Shown piece after piece: positions 43,681 through 56,200 of a DNA stretch of 64,000 nucleotides. The notes beneath the pieces are model-generated. The model saw only the letters and a program-made list of their open reading frames with translations, had not been told where the DNA came from and ran no database searches. Location of the stretch: contig NC_003279.8 in the NCBI RefSeq assembly GCF_000002985.6, positions 2,480,001 through 2,544,000 on the forward strand. The letters are read 5' to 3'. Made by a program: the position numbers and the translations under genes. Source of the stretch: Caenorhabditis elegans. Lineage: Eukaryota > Nematoda > Chromadorea > Rhabditida > Rhabditidae. The stretch's first letter is position 1; every line of letters starts with the position of its first letter.

Positions 43681-44370
43681 AAAATTCAAAAAAAAAATCA
43701 AATGTTCAAATTCGGTGCGAAAAAATTTTGAAAATTCTAAAAACTGATTTTATCCTCAATTTTTTAAAATTTTATATTGAAAATAGAAATTTTGCCAAAA
43801 ATTATTGAAAACCTAAATTTCCTGCCAAAATTTCTGCAGAAAAGAATTTAATAAAAATTGAAAATTGAAAAAAAAATTCGGCTCAAAATATTTATTTTGA
43901 AACATTTTAATTCTGCGCAAAAAAATTTTATAGTGAAATTTTTAATTAAATTAAATTCAAATTTCCTTCCAAAATCTACTGAAATTTTTGAATTTCCCAC
44001 CAAAAAAATTGTGTAAAAAATTAAATTTTTGACTGCGAAAAAATTATAATTTACAATTTTGAACATTTTAAATTTCCCGTTTTCTAAAAAATTTAAAAAA
44101 TTAATTTCAGCTCTAAACATTTTTTTTTGAAAAATTAAAATTATTCTAATTGCATAATCTACTGAAATTTTGAATTCCCCGCCAATAAAATTATGTTAAA
44201 AAAATATTTTTAGCAGAGGAAAAATTTGTAATTTACAATTTTTAAATTTGTCGCTTTCTACAATATTTTGAAGCAATTAATTTGGGCTCAAAAACTTTTT
44301 TTTTCAAAACTTCAAATTTTTTTCTAATTGTACAAAATTCGAAAATTTTGATTTTCCCGCCAAAACTACG
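43680..44370. repeat. TTGAATTTCCCGCCAAAA minisatellite
   Basis: Degenerate units of 40-60 nt; a half-scale duplication is visible (GCAAAATCTACTGAAATTTT-type words near 43975, 44155 and 44335). Confidence 0.8.
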
Positions 44371-44379
44371 TACCACAGG

Positions 44380-44780
44380 TCCCCGATACTTCCCCCAGGT
44401 TACTCACTCCTTTTCCAAAATTCAGCTCAGAGCATAATCTGACCATATTACCATTTCCGAATCCTTCTACTTTTATGACTTTTCCCTGTTTTTTTGAACT
44501 TTTATTACATGTTCCCTTTTCCCCCATTCAATCAGAGGAAATGGAACACGACTACCAAAAAAAAAGAAGTTAGAGGCTCTATTAGGAGAATTGGAAAATC
44601 AGGAATTTTACATGAAAGAGCGCTCTATTGCACAGGTGGCCTGGAAAATAAAAATCATGCTAGAAAACGCGGAAACCTCTTCCACCATCAGATGGCCTAG
44701 GAATACGAAAACTTCCACCCATGCAAACTGAGGGAGGTACCTCGTGACCTCCATTTTGGCATATATCCTAGCAGCACGGA
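44380..44780. other. Non-genic segment with GGCCTAG words
   Basis: GTGGCCTGG and GATGGCCTAGGAAT precede the array to the right. The plus ORF at 44494 has no family signature. Confidence 0.35.
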
Positions 44781-44789
44781 AACATCTTC

Positions 44790-45050
44790 AATCGCCTAGT
44801 ACGGACTAGGAATCCAATATGGCCTAGGAATCCTATGTGGCCTAGAAATCCAATATGGCCTAGGAATGCTATGTGGCCTTGGAACCCCATGTGGCCTAGA
44901 AATCCAATATGGCCTAGGAATCCCATGTGGCCTAAGAATCCTATGTGGCCTAGGAATCCCATGTGGCCTAGAAATTCAATACAGCCTAGGAATCCAATAC
45001 TGCTTAGGACTTCAATGTGGCCCTAGAACATTAATGTCCTAGAAATACAA
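44790..45050. repeat. ATGTGGCCTAGGAATCCAAT minisatellite
   Basis: About 12 units of 20-21 nt (ATGTGGCCTAGGAATCC). Because most units are 21 nt it reads openly as M-W-P-R-N-P-I (plus) or M-G-F-L-G-H-I (minus); these repeats are not taken as proteins. Confidence 0.95.
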
Positions 45051-45339
45051 ATGCTCTTCCATCTACATAACGCCACGTGGCCGAGAAGCCCGCAATCCTC
45101 TTCCATCATATATTTGTGTTTTCTCTCCCCCCACACATGACTTGCTCCGTGAGCTCATTGTTTATTTTTCGCAGATCAAATTTTTGTAGGTTTTCCGGTG
45201 TTGGTGTTCGAATTCTCACAATGCACGGCTTCACTCATTTCATTAAACTCTAAATTTTGACTTTCTTTAATATGAATTTCAAAATTAATAACGTTTTAGC
45301 TTGCTTTTATGTTTGAAAATTTTGGCCGCAGCCATCTTG

Positions 45340-45830
45340 TGACGCTGTAATTTCTAGGCCACCTATGACGTCACTATTTTTCCACGACTTTGGTGGCCGT
45401 GATCCTGTCAAGGTTTGGTTTCTAGGCCATCTGTGACGTCACTCCTCTTTCACCAAAAGTATCATATTGACTGAGGTATCTAGGCCACCGGTGTCGTAAC
45501 TTTTCTTCTACAAATATTATCACAAAGAGCGTAGTTTCTAGGCCATCATTGACGTCACAACTCTTCCATGACAATGACCGTGACCGTTCTGTGCTGCTGT
45601 GGTTTCTAGGCCATCTCTGACGTCACTCCTCTTCCAACAATGTTATCACAAAGAGTCTAGTTTCTAGGCCATCAGTGACGTCACACCTCTTCCATAAAAA
45701 TTATCAAAATTCTTGTAATTTCTAGGCCATCTGTGACGTCAGATTTCTTCCACCACTTTGACCGCGGCCGTCTTGTGACGCAGAGGTTTCTAGGCCACCT
45801 ATGACGTCACTCCTCTTCCACGGAGGTATT
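45340..45830. repeat. TTTCTAGGCCATCTGTGACGTCACTCCTCTTCCAC array
   Basis: Seven irregular units of about 55-70 nt, each with CTAGGCCA followed by an exact TGACGTCA octamer (45366, 45434, 45550, 45618, 45676, 45734, 45802) and CCTCTTCCA. Two more octamers follow at 46221 and 46279. Confidence 0.9.
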
Positions 45831-45839
45831 TGGCTCCCC

Positions 45840-46440
45840 ATACCCTTTTCCTTATTTTTCCCAAACAATCCATCAGTCATATTCCCTACCACCACCACAA
45901 TCATCATCTGGGTAAGTAATACGTGAAAAACTTCTCACGACTTCAATCCACTTTTCATTCTTTTCATCTCCCCCACTCCCTACTTCCTTTCTACCCGGAC
46001 ACTGATACTGAATTATTCACTACCGTATTTTGGATCCCCACTTCTATTTTTTTTGCTTTCCATTATGTTGATCACACTAGCCTTTTCTTTAGCCTCTCCC
46101 TGTGTGTCTGTTAAAAAATAGTAGGTAGTTTTGATGTTGAAAGGTGTTGAAAAGTGTAGAAATCTAGTCTGACTCAAAATGTGAAAAATTCAAGATTTTT
46201 GAGGTTCTGGGTTAGCCTGGTGACGTCACAGGTGACCTAGAATTTACAGCCTCCTTGGCAGTTTCAGTGAAAGAGGAGTGACGTCACAGGTGGCCTGAGA
46301 AATTTCTTGCGGCCATGACTGCAGCTTTGTTGGCGGATGAGGAAGACCCAGACAAATGAGCACGTGGCCGCCAAAACCGGAAAATTCGGCCACCGATTTT
46401 TTCTAAGCCACATACATTTATGGCTTTTAATAATGCTTTT
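45840..46440. other. Pyrimidine-rich segment with a strong donor-like site
   Basis: CATCATCTGG/GTAAGTAA at about 45905-45920 is an excellent 5' splice-site match after CCACCACCACAATC, and could end a noncoding upstream exon of the GPCR gene. No other support. Confidence 0.3.
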
Positions 46441-46654
46441 TTGGTTTTTTGCCGGAAAATCGATAATTTGTCTTAGAATCGATTTTTGTCAGAAAAGATA
46501 TATTTTTACGGAAGATCGATATTTTTTGGAACATTCCGAATCCGTGATAAAATCGATATTTGTCGGAAAATCGATAATTTATCAAAAAATGGATATTTTG
46601 CCGGAAAATCAAAATTATTTCCGAAAATCGAAATTTTTTCAGAAAATCGGTATT

Positions 46655-47055
46655 TTCAAGTGGTGTCAAACTGTCCCATTTTGGTGTGATCTACAAAAAA
46701 TGCGGGAATTTCTTGGAGAGAAAAATGTGACGTCAGCACGTTCTTATAAATATACAAAATCTATTGGGAAGTCTGCGTCAAAATTCCCGCTTTTATGGTA
46801 GATCACACCGAGATGGGACATTTTGACACCGCGTGTATTTTGCATTCCGAGCATTCCGAGCATTCCGATTATGTCGTAAAACACCTGGTGTCAAAGTGTC
46901 CCATTTTGGTTTGATCTTCGAGAAATGCGGGAAAAGAGGCGCAGAGTTTTCAACTGATTTCGCGTGGTTAAGAGTGTGCTGATGAGGTCACATTTTCATG
47001 CGAGAAAAATTCCCGCATTTTTTGTAGATCAAACTGCAATGGGGCAGCTTTGTCG
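46655..47055. repeat. Two adjacent foldbacks, GATCTACAAAAAATGCGGGAATT family
   Basis: 46655-46838 and 46884-47055 each run TGTC(A)AA(A/C)TGTCCCATTTTGGT ... GATC...AATGCGGGAA ... and inverse. Between them is GAGCATTCCGAGCATTCCGA. A third copy is inside 32694-33363. Confidence 0.8.
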
Positions 47056-47059
47056 GAGA

Positions 47060-48840
47060 ATTAAAATTAAAATATAAATCGATAACTTGCCGGGAAAATA
47101 TTTTTTTCAGAAGATCGATATTTTGTGAAAAATTGAATTTTTGGAGCATCCCTAGTCCGTCGGAAAATCAACTTTTTGCCGGAAAATCAATATTCCCCCT
47201 AAACCTCTCTTTTTTTGGTGACAAACTATGTCCCCTCAGAAAATTTCAAAAAAATTTCTGAAATAATTAGGACTTCTTCTTCTTCTTTATCTGCCTCCTT
47301 CACTGTTCGATGAACTTTGTCCATACTGAAAACATTGCGAGAAAGTTCAAATCAGCTTATGCTTCTGCCCTTGGGCACCAAAATCCCCCTCTTCTATTTT
47401 TTTTCTGAGTTTCGTTTTAATGAGGTGACGTGAACTTTTTTTTTCTTTCGAAAAGCGTCTTTTAGTTTTGCTAAAAACAGAAAACCACAAAATCCAAATT
47501 TTCAAACGAAACTGAGAGCTAGAAATTAACTGTCGGCCCTTGAAATGTCTAGGCCACCGCCCCGATTTTCGTGGCCGAAGGTCTACTGTTTTCGCGGTGG
47601 GACCTAGAAACTGAAAAAAATAAATCTAGACTATTACAATATACACGAGTCCCGTACCTCGTCCCCCAGTGGCCGAGTTTTCTCCCGTGGAAGAGTTTTT
47701 CGAGTTTTTCCTCTTCCACCATCTGTTTTGATACGTTTTCGCGTTGAAATCAACTTTTCATTACCGCATATTTTTAAAATTATTTTCCTTTCATTTTTCC
47801 CATTACTGCTTGTTTTTCCGCGTTTGGTTCTCATGAGAATTTTTGATATTTTCTTCTTTTTTTTCGAAAAATTTTGAGTTTTTAGCGAGTATGTACTTTG
47901 GTAAGTTTTACGTAAGCTCCTGTAGATCTTTTTGGGTCATGCCACGAAAATTTCTGGGTTACTGTAGATACAGTTAGGTAAAATAAACCAAGGATCTTGA
48001 ACATTGAAAAAAAACATCACGAAATTTTCGAAATATATTTTTTTGCTCATACGCTTTGTTTATATTCAGATTTTTGGGTCCCACAACGAAAACTCATGGG
48101 GTACTGTAGTTTCTAAGTTTTTTTTTCAATAAAATTTATTTTATTTGACAGATGAAAATATTTTCTGCGTTGAAACTTAACTAAAAATCTTACCAAAAAA
48201 AATTCGAAATTTTTAAAAAGATTTTTGTTAGTTGACAAGTTTTCTAATTTTTCTAGTTTTTTAATAGAACCTACACTTAATTTATAATATTTTATTAGAG
48301 CTCAAAAATCTAAAATAAACAAAAAAATTCTTCGTGCTCATTTTTCGCGGCCAAAAAAAAAAACTGAATATGCTCATCCCCTATTCATACCTATTTTCAT
48401 GACGAAGTTCCCTTACAAATCATCATGATTGCTCGTGTTTGTCATTTTTCCACCCGCCACCCGTCTCAATATTTTTCGGCTGTCTGGGAAAAAATTGACC
48501 AAAAATTATGACGGCTAAAATTTTTTTGACCGAAATTTTTTTTTTCAATTTTCACATTCTCCAAAAGTGTATATCTCCTCCGATTTTCAAAATTTTTATC
48601 TGATTTTTTTTCAAAAAGCTCAAAAAATTGCAAAAATTACAGTCAACTTCAAAATTTCCATAACTCCAGTACACTAAAAATTTTCCCGAGACCCAAAAAT
48701 TAAATTAAAAACAATTTTCAATAATTGTAGAAAATTCATAACTTTTCCAATTTTTGCCAATTTTTGATGTTTTTTAACTTAAAATTTGTGAAAATATTTA
48801 ACCTTTTTTTTTAAATAAGAATTATAAAAAACTTTTTTTT
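47060..48840. other. Non-genic AT-rich segment
   Basis: Short ATCGATA units at 47065-47200, GTGGCCGA words at 47520-47700, ACTGTAGAT/GTACTGTAG words at 47920-48115. No exon supported. Confidence 0.4.
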
Positions 48841-48844
48841 TAAT

Positions 48845-49325
48845 TCCGAAACTACAGTACCCTGATAGTTTTCGTGGCGAGACCAAAAATTCAAATCGAA
48901 AAATATTTTCTCAAAATCCTGATTTTTTTTCCAATTTACAAGTGTGTGAGAATGTTGTTAAAATAAGAAAAACTACAGTACCCCAAGAGCTTTCGCGGCG
49001 GGACCAAAAAATTCAAGTTAATTTTTTTCCGATATCTAATAACTTACTCAATTATTCTTTTAATTTCTAGGTTTTTTTACCGTCAAATATATGTAAATTC
49101 TTCTAATAAAAATAATACTGAAAAATCTTGAAAATTTTAAAACTACAGTACCCCCACCAGTTTCTATGATGGGACCCGAAAATTCCAAAAAAAAACTAAA
49201 GCTTTTTTTGAAAATTTTTAAATAAAAATGTGTAAAATTGGTGAATAAATCTATTAAAAGCCTAATCAAAGCTACAATTTCAAAACTACAGTACCCCACG
49301 AGTTTTCGCGGTAGGACCAAAAAAA
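48845..49325. repeat. AACTACAGTACCCC...GTTTTCGCGG(C/T)GGGACC repeat
   Basis: Four units spaced about 120-170 nt, each with CTACAGTACCC and TTCGCGGCGGGACCAAAAA. Confidence 0.8.
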
Positions 49326-49734
49326 TATGTTTTTCAGTGTCTTGAAATTGAAAAAAAATGAAATCCAAATTTTGCACTTTCCCAGCTCAAAAATCTCGAC
49401 TCAAATTTTTTTGTGTGAGTAGAAATCCAAGTAAAGCTCATTAGTATACTTTCTCTATTTTTTTCATCAAATATGATATTCCCATGTGCTATTCGAATAT
49501 TCTCGAATAACTTTTTCTTTCCTTCTATCCCCCTCGTACAACTCATTAGACACATTAAGCCTGTCCCCGTACGCTTTTTTTCGAAAATCTTTGAAGGTTT
49601 CTGAGCATTAGCATTCCTCACTATTTCTTTCCACAATTTGACCCATATGTTGTTGTTAGCGGCGTGAATTTCAAATTTTTGTGTAAATTTGAAGGCTTTT
49701 TGTATAAAAATTTGAATAATTCATTCCTACCTCG

Positions 49735-50290
49735 TAAATCGACACCAAAGCGCGTAAATCTACATAGGGCTTTTGGTTTAAAAACTAGATTTTTTTGCGT
49801 TAGTTTTCAACTCTTCGTAACTCGACAAAATTTAATTTCCTGTAAATGCATGCCGCTGTCTGAATTAACAAAAAAATTGTTCTAGTAAATCTACATTATA
49901 TCGTAAATCGACACAACTTAATTATTACAAAAACTTTTGTAAACAAATTTAATTAGATTTTCCCGTAAATCTACACCAACTTGTTGATTAACAAAAAATT
50001 GTACCCGTAAATCTACATTACCTGGTAAATCGACACAATTAGTTTTTCCCGTAAATCTACACCAACTTGTTAGTTTACAAAATTAGCGTTTCCTTAATTC
50101 CACAGCACCGCGTAAATCGACACAAACTTAATTTCTTGCAATCCCACTTTCAAAATTACACAAAAATTTTCCGCGTGAATTCTGATTGTGTTTGGACCTT
50201 TCGTAAATCTGCATCATCCCGTAAATCCACACAATCTTGTAAATCTACACCATTTTGTAAATCTACATCAACCCTGTAAATTGTAACACA
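49735..50290. repeat. CGTAAATCGACACAA / CGTAAATCTACATCA array (plus orientation)
   Basis: About 18 short units of CCGTAAATCTACAC or CGTAAATCGACACAA with spacer of 10-40 nt. The same words form arrays at 55840-56280 (plus) and, inverted, 56630-56990. Confidence 0.9.
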
Positions 50291-51640
50291 ATTGAAAAAT
50301 TGTTTTTCGCGTTTTTCAGTAAAAAGGAAACTTTTCGCAAAAAAAAAAAATCATAAGAAAGGGGTCGAATGTTGCGAAAAGTTCGTCTCCTAAGGGATTT
50401 ACAACGACCATTTTTCAATTTCTTTTTCCGCCGAAACAATTTTCGGAAATTTTATTTTTAAAACATTTTTGAAACCACTTATTCAACTAGAGGAATGAGA
50501 TTTTTCGAGGAGCAAGAACTGAGATCTTTACGGCCGCCAAAAGTGATGCCGTGGCCTATCATTTTCAAATTGCTTAAATTTTTTTTTTGAAATGGAAGAG
50601 TTTTTCAATTTTCACGGTCATGCATAAGGTTTATGTTCAAATTTGTATTTAGTTCTGCTATCTCAGCTAGCAAAAGTATTTAGCTCTAATAATTCATTTA
50701 TTTTGAATAAAATTGAATTTATGGGGTACTAGGCTTCCCAACGGCCATCAGGAGTGCCTCCGTGGCCTAGGATTTTTTTCAAAATTATTGTAAATTTTGT
50801 ATCGTTTGTTGGCACATTATAAAAGTATACAAATACACACGACAAAATAATTTTTTTTAAAGCAAAACAAAACAATTTTCTAGAAAATCAATAATTATTG
50901 ATTTAAAGAAATGGAAGAGTTTTTCAGATTTCTCGGCCACGTTTCAAATGTTTATTATTTTTATTTTAAGCATAGACCGTTTCCTTCCGCACACACACCT
51001 CTAACAACCCCTAATTTTCAAACAAAATTGAGGTAGATGGGGGATTGGACACCCCGCGGCCGCCAAAGGTTGCACCGTGGCCTAGGAATTTCAAACTACT
51101 GTAACTTCTTTATTTTAGATCATGTAAATTTGAAATTTCACTGTAATAACCTTCAGAAATTACTCTACATAAAATGCCAAATAATTAGATCAGAAAAACT
51201 TGAAAATAATATGTTTTGCAACAATAATCTTCACTGTAGGTCTCCAAAATGCAAAAGCTTAATCCGTTAGCTTTGTGCTCAGAGAATACTATTAGATTTC
51301 ACTCAACACTTCCTTTCAAGCCACACGTCACCGGTGTGTGGCGGCTTCTTCCCCTTCTTCTTCTCCTCAATTTAAATCTTTTTTTTATCCAGCCATATTC
51401 CACAAATTATTTGTATCATCTGCAATTGACACCATGTCCACTTTTCCTTCAAAACCGTGAGCCCACTTCCTCCCCAAGTGGGCGTGGCCTGAGCCCACTT
51501 TTTTTGGGTGTCAGCTCGGCTCCGCCCACTTGGTGGAAATGGAGGAGAGCAGCGGAGCAGCTCACAGACTTTTGAGCTGATAATGTGTGCAAATTTTTTG
51601 AAATTTGCACACGGGTCTTGCAACGAAATGTTTATAATTT
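50290..51640. other. Non-genic segment
   Basis: Contains GTGGCCTAGG words (50755, 51079), GCGGCCGCCAAAGGTTGCACC (51056) near-copies at 50532 and 50740, and GTGGGCGTGGCCTGAGCCCAC / TCCGCCCACTTGG hairpin (51477-51533). No exon supported. Confidence 0.4.
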
Positions 51641-51819
51641 TTTTAATCAATTATTCAAAGTGGAAGAGTTTTTGAAACTTCTAGGCCACGAGAATAAATT
51701 TTTCAGGGGATCCTCATGATGTCCCAAAATTAAAAATTGTTCGGTGGCCTAGAATTTCGGAAAACTCTTCCACCCTGCAATGATACAATGAAGTTCCCAA
51801 AAATTAGACTGCATTGAAG

Positions 51820-52840
51820 TTTCTAGGCCACCATTAACCTTTTGGTGGCCGTAAGGGACACTTCCTACCCCACCTGCTAACTTTCAGGTTAAAAAAACTG
51901 ATGATTTTTCAAAGCAATATAAAAGTAAAGTAATGTTTTCTAGGCCACCATTCTCCTCCTCGTGACTGTGGGAGTATCTAACCCCACAACACAACTTTTT
52001 GGTTTTTCTAGGCCATCACATCCTTACTGGTGGCCGCAGGAGTATCCTCTTACCTTTCAGATTTTATTTTTTATTTTCTAGGCCACCAAATTCCTCTTGG
52101 CGACCGCGGGGTTACCCGCAAACCCCAGTTTCTGTTTTCAGTTTTCTAGGCCATCACATCCTTACTGGTGGCCGTAGGAGTATCCTCTTACCTTTCAGAT
52201 TTTATTTTTGATTTTCTAGGGCACCATATTCCTACTGGTGACCGTGGGGGTACCAGCAACCCCCAGTTTCAATTTTTAATTTCCTAGGCCACCATAGTTA
52301 TCCAGGTGGCCGTGAGGGTATCCCCTTACCTCTCTGATTTTATTTTTGATTTTCTAGGCCACCATAGTCCTTCTGGTGGCTGTGGGGATCCATGGGAGTA
52401 CCAGCAACCCCCAGTTTCAATTTTAAATTTTCTAGGCCACCACATCACTCTTGGTGGCCGTGGGGGTACCCGCAACCACCCAGTTTCTGTTTTAATTTTC
52501 TAGGCCACCATAGCCCTCTTGGTGGCTGTGGGATTACCCGCAACCCCCAGTTTCTGTTTTCACTTTTCTAGGCCACCAAATTCCTCTTGGCGACCGTGGG
52601 AGACCCCGCTCACCCCCAGCTACTGTTTTCAATTTTCTAGGCCACCATTCTCCTCCTGGTGGCCGTGTGGGTACCCCACTCCCCCTCAGATTCAATTTTA
52701 AATTTCTAGGCCACCACATCCCTATTGGCGGCCTTGTGGGACCCCGCTAGCCCAAGCTTCAATTTTAAATTTTCTAGGCCACCATAGTCCTCCTAGCGGC
52801 CGTGGGGCTACCCCACTCCCCCTCAGAATCAATTTTTGAT
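51820..52840. repeat. TTTTCTAGGCCACCA...TGGTGGCCGTGGGGGTACCC minisatellite
   Basis: About 14 units of 60-75 nt: TTTTCTAGGCCACCATA, a short spacer, TGGTGGCCGTGGGGGTACCCGCAACCCCCAGTTTC. CTAGGCCACC and GGTGGCCGTGG pair within each unit, so every unit can form a hairpin. Confidence 0.92.
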
Positions 52841-52849
52841 TTTCCAAAG

Positions 52850-53267
52850 CCTATATAATTCTAGATATGTTTTTTTTCGACCCACCACTGCTGAATAGTA
52901 TCGTATTTCTCTTCTTCCTGTGCTCTCAAGAATTTATTTAAAATGAAAAAATTGGAACGGATGGAAAAAATAGCCGGACAAAAGTTGTGAATTTACATAA
53001 CTCAAGAAGTCACTCTCTTTCCTTTTTTCTTGTGCCGTTCTTCTCGAGAATTTTGCTTTTTTTTCACGACGGGGCCCGCTTCTCCTCGTCTCGTAATTTA
53101 ATTCAAGTTTTTGGTCTGCCGGAAAGCAAATTTTTTTCTTCATTTTTTTTTTGCTTTTTGGGCGGTCCCCCTCTAAATCAAGTTTCCTGTGACATTTCCC
53201 CGAGAACGAAAAGTTCACCTTTGCTCCAAAATGTGATGCTCAATTCTAAAATGCTCATAAATTTCAG
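52850..53267 (+). promoter_or_regulatory. Proximal upstream region of the peptide GPCR
   Basis: Repeat-free stretch ending in AAATTTCAG (acceptor 53266-53267). The acceptor 23 nt before the ATG could take a spliced leader or a far upstream noncoding exon. No TATA-like site is convincing. Confidence 0.4.
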
Positions 53268-53290
53268 ACCCTCTCAAATAATTATTCAAC

Positions 53291-56200
53291 ATGAGTTGCA
53301 TGGGTCTCAACACGACGGAGCTGCAGGAGGCCAGGGACTACTTTCGGCAGGTAAAGCTACCGTGCTCTATTGATAAACAGATGTTTTTATAGAGGGCAGG
53401 GGTGGATACTGTAGTTTTTATAAATTTTTCGGGTCTCACAGCGATTTTGAATTTTTCAGATTTTAACAAAACATTGAATTGAAAAAGAAATCTGGTGGCC
53501 TAGAAATTTCAAAACCCTGTAACACCGGATTCCACCTTCCGATTTTTTGCAATTTTCTAGGCCACGTAAAATCTGGCGCAGCCACCGAGGTACTTTGGTG
53601 GCCTAGAAATTTCAAAACCCCATGACTATGGTTCCCATTATCAGATTTGGTTTTTTTTTGCAATTTTCTAGACCACGTAAAATCTGACGCGGTCCCTGAA
53701 GGCCTAGAAATTCCAAAACCACCTAAATTTCGTTTTTTTTGTCCTATTGCCTAAATATTTCACCAAAGTAGTAGTAGTTGCTTCATTAAAAAAAGACAAT
53801 GGAAGAAGAATCTCTAGGCCACGTGTTGAAAAAAGTTGTTTTTGAATTAAAATTTGCATATTATTATTATTGCTTCTAGTAATCATGTTCGTCATCTCCC
53901 ATTTCCTGTAACATATGAAAGTCAAATTCCAGCTCTAGCTCTCCGAGCCGCAAACACCTAATTATCACGTTTTGCTCTCCCAACTCGACCGACCGGTGGC
54001 TCATTTCTATTCTTTTCTCAGTCTCTTGTTCAAAAAAAAAAGGAAAAACATACATATATATGTGAATGTGAACACAAAATATACATTAATTATCGGACTG
54101 ATTCATATTTGTACATTTCCCTTATTATGGAAATGTGTGGGAGCTGCTACTGTACAAAAAATGAGCATAACACGTCGGCTTGGGGGGACTAGCGTGGCCT
54201 AGAAAACTCAAGGTGGCCTAGTTTTTAGTCTTAAAATTTCTGCTCCCTTCTTAAAAGCTTACAAATCTCAAGTTGATCTATGTCACTAATTCAGACAACT
54301 CAAAGAAAGATCACAGTTCTGGGAGAGGAGAACCCAGAAATTGCTTGCGTGGCCTAGAATTTTCAAGGTGACCTAGTTTTTTTTTAAAAATTTTGTACAG
54401 TTTGAGGACTGAAGGCTTAACAAACATGTACCCAGAAATTTCCAGGTGGCCTAGGAACTTCAAAATGGTCTAGTTTTCAAATTTACACCTGCCCGACCCC
54501 CTAGAAGTTATTCACCAAAGTTTTGCGGTGGCCTTGAATGTACTAGGTATAATTTGAAAAAGTTTAACTAGCTTTTAAAGGTTTTTAACAAAAAAACCCA
54601 ATTATGAAATTTCTAGGCCACCTGAAAATTCCAAGTACTGTAAGTTTCTCTTTTTCAATAAATTTTTCCTGATTTCTTGTCATCCAGTTACTTTGCCAAT
54701 TAAAAACGTGAATTTGATAAACAACAGAAATTCAAATCCGTGGCCTAGGTTTCAATTCCTCTTCCACAGAGCAGTGGGGGCACACAGCAACCTCAGCAAA
54801 AAAAGGGTCACCCAGCAAAAAAAAATTTGATTTTTTCAACTAACATTTACCTTATCATAGAAATACCCCAATTTTTGGTTTTCTAGGCCACCAAAATCTT
54901 TCTGGTGTTCGTGGATGGCTTGGCAACTACAAAATCTACCTTCTAAATCAAAATTTCCAATTTTTCCGAGAACGTGAGCTCCTGAAGTTTCTAGTGATCT
55001 AGAGAACCTTGACCGCTTCGAGCTTCACCCTTTTCATTGAATCCTTATCGGGTTTTTTTTCCTATTCTACAACACATTCCCCTTTTCAGCGTAACACCAA
55101 AATCGAATCATGCTACGGGAGAAAGAGTAAAAGGGATGGGCAAAAAAAAGAACACACGGCAATGAAATTGAGTTTTTGCGCGGGAAGGGATAGGGCGAGA
55201 AAAAGAGCATCAACTCTTCTGCATCATCGACCTTTTGGGACATTGAGGGGACATTTTTGGTGGCCTAGAAATGGAATTCTAGGCCATCAGGGTGACTTTG
55301 ACGGTCTAGGAATTGAACTTTGGAATGAGAAAACCTTGCTATTTTGGAATATCTGTTAAATTATATAGCAATTGGACAGAGGAAACCGAAGAAAAAAGCT
55401 CTAGGCCGCCAGGTGTGATTTGATGGCCAAGAAATTTAAAAAAATAATGATAATTCTAGGCCATCATGCAAATCATAGGACAGGAGGTTTCTTTGGTGTT
55501 GCTAGAATTCTCCCATAGTGTAAATTACAGATTTGAGTTTTCTAGGCCACGCTGGAAAACCTAGGCCATCGAAAAAAGGTCATGCGGACCCGAAACAGCC
55601 ATTTAAATATTGCAAAAAATAGAAGAGTGACGTTTAATGAAAAAAAAACTAAGAAGATGTTCTCTTTTTTCGTGGGGATTAGAGGTTTTTCTTTTAACTA
55701 AAAGAAAAACATCAAGGGAGGTGCAAATAGTTGACACATTTTTTTTGCAGTTTTCCAGAAATAATTTATTTTAGGGAAGTTCAAGGTTTTCCCATGAACC
55801 TACAACTTTGTCATTAGTTAACAGAAAGTAGGGTTTCCCAGTAAATCGACAAATTCTCGTAAATTGACACAGAGTAGGTTTTTCCGTAAATCTACACTGC
55901 CGTGTAAATCGACACGACTTTTCTTGTCCCGTAAATCCACACCATCTCGTAAGTCTACATCACTTCGTATATCGACACAGATCAGGTTCTCACGTAAATC
56001 TTGGAAATCTGCACAAAATAGTAAAACGACACGACTCAATTGTCATCCGTAAATCCACAACATCCTGTTGTGAACCTCTGTGTTCTCCCGTAAATCTACA
56101 CCATTCCGTAAATCGACACAGATCAGGGTTCCCAGCAAATTCACACCATTTTGTAAATCGACACAACCTAACCTTTTCACTAAATCTACACAATTAGGAT

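Noticed and set aside
44768..45026. Repeat proteins M-G-F-L-G-H-I / M-W-P-R-N-P-I
   Set aside because: Frame-preserving 21-nt minisatellite; no splice sites, no non-repeat coding sequence beside it.
55009..55359. Plus ORF of 116 aa in GPCR intron 1
   Set aside because: Contains translated GGCCTAG repeat words at its end and no start or splice signals.
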